From Robiginitomaculum sp. (GTDB taxonomy: Bacteria; Pseudomonadota; Alphaproteobacteria; Caulobacterales; Maricaulaceae), in the NCBI GenBank assembly GCA_002733385.1, contig NVVO01000028.1, forward strand, positions 7,142 to 16,773: 9,632 bases of DNA, read 5' to 3'. Shown piece by piece: positions 6,850 to 9,632 of this stretch. The notes below the pieces were generated by a model. It worked only from the letters and a program-made list of their open reading frames with translations. It was not told where the DNA came from and searched no databases. Numbering within the stretch: position 1 is the stretch's first letter; each line of letters opens with the position of its first letter. The position numbers and the translations under genes were made by a program.

Positions 6850-7239
6850 ATGGGTATGATCTCGGAATTCAAAAAGTTCGCAGTTAAAGGCAATATGCTC
6901 GACATGGCCGTTGGTATCATCATGGGGGCCGCATTTGGCACGGTGATCAAATCATTGGTGGCAGATGTGATTATGCCGCCAATTGGCGTGATAACGGGAG
7001 GCGTTGACTTCTCTAAATTATCATTTGTGATTAAAGAAGCGGCAGAAGGCAAGGAAGCCGTTGCCATCAATTACGGTTCGTTCATCAATGCACTGATCGC
7101 ATTTATCATCGTTGCATGGGTGCTATTTATCATCATCAAAGCCATGAACAAATTTAAAGAAGAAGAAGAAGCCGCACCCTCCGCCCCACCTGCTCAGGAA
7201 GTGCTGCTGGCAGAAATTCGCGATCTACTGAAAAAGTAA
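6850..7239 (+). CDS. mscL: Large-conductance mechanosensitive channel
   Basis: 129 residues, normal MscL length. Inner-membrane channel that opens under membrane tension to release solutes on hypo-osmotic shock. Order: N-terminal amphipathic helix ISEFKKFAVKGN; TM1 about 15-45 with the pore-lining MAVGIIMGAAFGTVIKSLV and the IMPPIG end; a short periplasmic loop with GVDFS; TM2 about 73-98 (YGSFINALIAFIIVAWVLFI); an acidic EEEE linker; and the C-terminal bundle helix ending in EIRDLLKK. ATG 6850 is supported by AAAGGGG six nt upstream; an ATG two codons later is possible. It lies between ihfB and trpF and closes with its own terminator, so it is probably a separate unit that moved into this cluster. 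Confidence 0.97.
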   Translation: MGMISEFKKFAVKGNMLDMAVGIIMGAAFGTVIKSLVADVIMPPIGVITGGVDFSKLSFVIKEAAEGKEAVAINYGSFINALIAFIIVAWVLFIIIKAMNKFKEEEEAAPSAPPAQEVLLAEIRDLLKK

Positions 7240-7258
7240 CCGCACAAAATTTCGCAAG

Positions 7259-7300
7259 AAAAGGGTGTCCTTTGTTATTTGCAATGGGCACCCTTTTTTT
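7259..7300 (+). terminator. Intrinsic terminator after mscL, directly before trpF
   Basis: AAAAGGGTGTCC (7259-7270) pairs with GGGCACCCTTTT (7286-7297) as a 12-bp stem with one G-U pair and a 15-nt loop; the T-run reaches 7300. A very strong rho-independent terminator by form. The trpF ATG is only 17 nt past its end. Confidence 0.9.
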
Positions 7301-7316
7301 GTTAGAGATAATACAT

Positions 7317-7952
7317 ATGAAAGCACACATAAAAATATGTGGCCTGACGCGGCCCCGGGATGTTGAAGCGGCGCTTTTGTACGGCGCTGACATGCTCGGT
7401 TTTATTGTTGAGGCTAAAAGCTCGCGCAAGCTTAGTGTCGGGGCGGCGGCTCAGATTTCGCGGCCTGCGCGTGGATGTGCCAGCCGCGTCGCGGTCACCG
7501 TCAATGCTGATGAGCAATTATTGCGGCAGATATGCTCTGTCATGCGGCCCAGTATTTTGCAAATGCACGGGGACGAAAGTCCGCAATGGCTGAGTGAGGT
7601 AAAAACGTTTACGGGGCTTCCGATCATTAAGGCTATAGCCGTGCGTGACCACAAAGACCTTGAGCGGGTCAAGACGTTTGAGAACTGTGCGGATTATATT
7701 CTGCTCGACGCCAAGCCGCCGAAAGATGAAGCCCGGCGCGGCGGGCACGGGCTGGCTTTTGACTGGGATTTGCTCAAGGGTTTTTCCGCTAAAGTGCCGG
7801 TTATTTTGGCCGGTGGCCTCACCCCTAACAATATCGGGGCCGCCAAAGCCACGGGCCTCATTTTTTTTGATGTAAGCTCTGGTGTTGAAGCGACGCCCGG
7901 CATAAAAGACCATTCGCGTATTCAAGCCTTTATGAAAGCACTGCATGACTAA
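7317..7952 (+). CDS. trpF: Phosphoribosylanthranilate isomerase
   Basis: 211 residues. It converts N-(5-phosphoribosyl)anthranilate to CdRP, the third committed step of tryptophan synthesis, in the cytoplasm as a TIM barrel. Catalytic residues are visible: Cys8 in KICGLT and Asp131 in LLDAKPP. Other blocks: [25 protein letters not shown] (phosphate binding) and FDVSSGVE. The frame stays open back to TTG 7272, but that lies in the terminator loop; ATG 7317 starts the family-typical [11 protein letters not shown]. The Shine-Dalgarno is weak (AGAG). It overlaps trpB by 8 bp, implying translational coupling. No promoter of normal spacing fits between the mscL terminator and this start. Confidence 0.96.
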   Translation: MKAHIKICGLTRPRDVEAALLYGADMLGFIVEAKSSRKLSVGAAAQISRPARGCASRVAVTVNADEQLLRQICSVMRPSILQMHGDESPQWLSEVKTFTGLPIIKAIAVRDHKDLERVKTFENCADYILLDAKPPKDEARRGGHGLAFDWDLLKGFSAKVPVILAGGLTPNNIGAAKATGLIFFDVSSGVEATPGIKDHSRIQAFMKALHD

Positions 7953-9138
7953 CACTCCCGACAAAGACGGCCGCTTTGGTAGCTTCGGTGGCCGTTATGT
8001 GGCCGAAACCCTGATGCCGCCGATTTTGGCCTTACAAGCCGCCTATGAGCAGGCGCGGGCGGACAAAACCTTTTGGGCCGAGTTCGATAATTTCGCCCAG
8101 CATTATGTCGGTCGCCCGAGCCCGCTTTATTTTGCGCAGCGCCTCACCGAGCGTGCAGGCGGCGCAAAAATTTACTTGAAACGCGAAGATTTGAACCATA
8201 CGGGCGCCCACAAAATCAACAATGTTCTAGGCCAGTTATTGCTAGCCAAGCGCATGGGTAAAACCCGTATCATCGCCGAAACTGGCGCCGGGCAACACGG
8301 GGTTGCCACGGCCACAATGGCGGCGCGGCTCGGCATGGACTGTATCGTGTTCATGGGTGCTGTGGATATTGAGCGGCAAAAACCCAATGTGTTTCGCATG
8401 AAATTGTTGGGAGCCGAAGTGCGCGCGGTCACCTCGGGCACCTCGACCTTGAAAGACGCCATGAATGATGCGCTCAGGGATTGGGTCACTCATGCTCAGG
8501 AGACATTTTACTGTATCGGCACGGTGGCTGGCCCGCATCCTTATCCGGAAATGGTGCGCGAGTTTCAAAGCATTATTGGCCGCGAAGCCAAGGTGCAAAT
8601 CCTTGAAGCAGAAAACCGATTGCCGGATGCGGTGATTGCCTGTATTGGCGGTGGCTCCAATGCCATGGGCATTTTCCACGAATTTATCGGCGATAAACAT
8701 GTGCGCCTGATCGGTGTCGAAGCCGCCGGGCGCGGTGTCGATACCGGGCTACATGCCGCCAGCCTGACGGGCGGCACTCCGGGGATTTTACACGGCAACC
8801 GCACATATTTACTGCAAGACGAACACGGGCAAATCAACGATGCTCATAGCGTCTCCGCCGGGCTGGATTACCCCGGCATCGGCCCCGAACACTCATACCT
8901 ACACGAAATCGGGCGGGCTGAATATCTGTCGTGTACTGACGATGAAGCGGTTGAGGCTTTTCAAATATGCACAAAACTCGAAGGCATAATTCCTGCACTT
9001 GAGTCCGCCCACGCCATCCCACGTGCTTTGGATTTAGCCAAAGAATTAGGCGAGGACGGGCTGATCATACTGAACATGAGCGGGCGCGGCGATAAAGATG
9101 TAAATACGATCGCCGGATTGATGGGGGTGGAGGTATGA
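7945..9138 (+). CDS. trpB: Tryptophan synthase beta chain
   Basis: 397 residues, normal length. The PLP-dependent beta subunit joins indole to serine to make tryptophan; indole arrives by the tunnel from TrpA. The Schiff-base lysine is Lys90 in HTGAHKINN, the catalytic Glu is Glu112 in AETGAGQHG, and the PLP phosphate loop is GGGSNAMG (235-242). Other blocks: [25 protein letters not shown], and late SAHAIPRAL and SGRGDKD. ATG 7945 overlaps the end of trpF and has no strong Shine-Dalgarno of its own, fitting coupled translation. The stop TGA (9136-9138) forms ATGA with an out-of-phase ATG, the usual arrangement for direct overlap with trpA, but here trpA starts 238 bp later. Confidence 0.98.
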   Translation: MTNTPDKDGRFGSFGGRYVAETLMPPILALQAAYEQARADKTFWAEFDNFAQHYVGRPSPLYFAQRLTERAGGAKIYLKREDLNHTGAHKINNVLGQLLLAKRMGKTRIIAETGAGQHGVATATMAARLGMDCIVFMGAVDIERQKPNVFRMKLLGAEVRAVTSGTSTLKDAMNDALRDWVTHAQETFYCIGTVAGPHPYPEMVREFQSIIGREAKVQILEAENRLPDAVIACIGGGSNAMGIFHEFIGDKHVRLIGVEAAGRGVDTGLHAASLTGGTPGILHGNRTYLLQDEHGQINDAHSVSAGLDYPGIGPEHSYLHEIGRAEYLSCTDDEAVEAFQICTKLEGIIPALESAHAIPRALDLAKELGEDGLIILNMSGRGDKDVNTIAGLMGVEV

Positions 9139-9164
9139 GAAATTTAAAGAATGCCTTTTCTTTT

Positions 9165-9375
9165 CTTCCTTCCTCCGTTTCTTACGGGGGAAGTGGGCGC
9201 CTCTTGCACAAAAGGCATTCCCAAGAAGTCGCGCTCGATGGGGGACAATCTCTTGTCTTGCGCATAACTGAAATTGTTCCCCCCATCCCCCCTTCGAAAA
9301 ACGAGGGGTACCATTCGCGTCACAGGGCATTTGCCCTGCTTTGGCTCAAACCCCGTAAGAGACGGAGGAAGGAAG
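9165..9375. repeat. Structured palindromic element between trpB and trpA
   Basis: A 211-bp element closed by 25-bp inverted arms, 9165-9189 (CTTCCTTCCTCCG...) and 9351-9375 (...CGGAGGAAGGAAG), with one mismatch that becomes U-G in plus-strand RNA. Inside lie four further hairpins: 9202-9226 (5 bp), 9237-9287 (13 pairs with two single-base bulges), 9289-9308 (7 bp with one bulge) and 9323-9338 (CAGGGCA-TT-TGCCCTG, 7 bp). The left arm can also fold locally (9169-9193, 9 bp with one U-G). The form fits a non-autonomous palindromic repeat such as a MITE or the RPE/CIR-type elements of Alphaproteobacteria, but this window holds only one copy and no clean target duplication touches the arms. Several frames are open through it, including 9135-9380 on the plus strand, so open frames here are weak evidence of coding. 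Confidence 0.75.
9364..9368 (+). promoter_or_regulatory. trpA Shine-Dalgarno inside the element's right arm
   Basis: GGAGG lies 8 nt before the trpA ATG and is wholly inside the right inverted arm (9351-9375). Pairing with the left arm would hide it, so the site both fixes the trpA start and suggests possible translational control. Confidence 0.7.
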
Positions 9376-9376
9376 T

Positions 9377-9632
9377 ATGACCCTCCCACATACAACGCGC
9401 ATCGACCAGACATTCACCCGCCTCAAAGCCGAAAACAAATCCGGCTTTGTTGCCTATATCATGGGGGGTGATCCTGATCACGCTTCTTCGCTGGCGCTGA
9501 TGAAAGCTCTGCCGGATGCGGGCGCGGATATACTCGAGCTGGGCATGCCGTTTACCGATCCGGCGGCGGACGGGCCGGTGATTGAACTGGCGGGATTGCG
9601 GGCGCTCAAGTCTGGCACCACGGTTAAATCCG
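9377..9632 (+). CDS. trpA: Tryptophan synthase alpha chain, N-terminal part
   Basis: The first 85 codons of a protein usually about 265 residues long; it continues beyond the window. TrpA splits indole-3-glycerol phosphate to indole and glyceraldehyde 3-phosphate and passes indole to TrpB. Family blocks: [42 protein letters not shown] and [14 protein letters not shown]. The catalytic Glu of ELGMPF and Asp of DPAADGP are present. ATG 9377 is supported by GGAGG 8 nt upstream and by the family N-terminus. The ATG overlaps the stop of a short upstream frame (ATGA at 9377-9380). The 238-bp gap from trpB is unusual for this pair. Confidence 0.95.
   Translation, partial: MTLPHTTRIDQTFTRLKAENKSGFVAYIMGGDPDHASSLALMKALPDAGADILELGMPFTDPAADGPVIELAGLRALKSGTTVKS

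Noticed and set aside
7272..7316. Upstream in-frame TTG start for trpF
   Set aside because: It lies in the loop of the mscL terminator; the family N-terminus begins at ATG 7317.
7140..7316. Classical trp attenuator with leader peptide before trpF
   Set aside because: The terminator is present, but no short frame with adjacent Trp codons and no anti-terminator pairing is visible.
9046..9330. 94-codon minus-strand frame through the element and the end of trpB
   Set aside because: It is antisense to trpB and repeat-derived, with a basic low-complexity stretch (RKKRRKEEKK) arising from the arm sequence.
9135..9380. 81-codon plus-strand frame overlapping trpB and trpA by ATGA at both ends
   Set aside because: It lies across the palindromic element, which is also open in minus-strand frames, and its sequence shows no family I recognise and no domain-like pattern. 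Kept as an observation, not as a gene.

Overview
The window is an ordinary-looking chromosomal stretch of a Gram-negative alphaproteobacterium with roughly balanced GC content. The evidence is KdsA (lipid A/KDO synthesis), an AcnA-type aconitase next to YciB, and above all the order ihfB - (mscL) - trpF - trpB - trpA. In Alphaproteobacteria the trpFBA block typically sits beside ihfB. I infer a marine, Caulobacterales/Maricaulales-like lineage only weakly; nothing here fixes the genus.

Layout: (1) 1-522, the 3' part of kdsA. (2) 568-1431, a predicted lipoprotein of the metallo-beta-lactamase fold, closest in motif layout to N-acyl-homoserine lactonases; it converges with (3) a LysR-type regulator on the minus strand (1461-2432, possibly starting at 2507). 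(4) A 200-bp divergent region holds a 20-bp near-palindrome and a terminator-like hairpin ahead of yciB (2724-3386). (5) acnA (3455-6145) has its own plausible sigma70-type promoter. (6) A 283-bp gap (6146-6428) holds a 9-bp tandem repeat, a possible remnant of a low-molecular-weight phosphatase/ArsC-type reading frame and a promoter-like sequence. (7) ihfB (6429-6719) and mscL (6850-7239) follow; mscL ends in a textbook intrinsic terminator. (8) trpF and trpB overlap by 8 bp; trpA begins at 9377 and runs off the window.

The most unusual part is the 238-bp spacer between trpB and trpA, where tightly coupled or overlapping genes are normal. It carries a 211-bp element closed by 25-bp inverted arms, paired throughout except for one G-U wobble, with four smaller hairpins inside. 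The right arm contains the trpA Shine-Dalgarno sequence and stops 1 nt before its ATG. It is most simply a dispersed palindromic repeat (MITE/RPE-like) inserted at the trpB/trpA junction, but as RNA it could bury the trpA ribosome binding site. A second oddity is that a strong terminator lies only 16 nt before trpF, leaving no space for a normal promoter between them. I see no defence system, CRISPR array, tRNA, rRNA or transposase gene.
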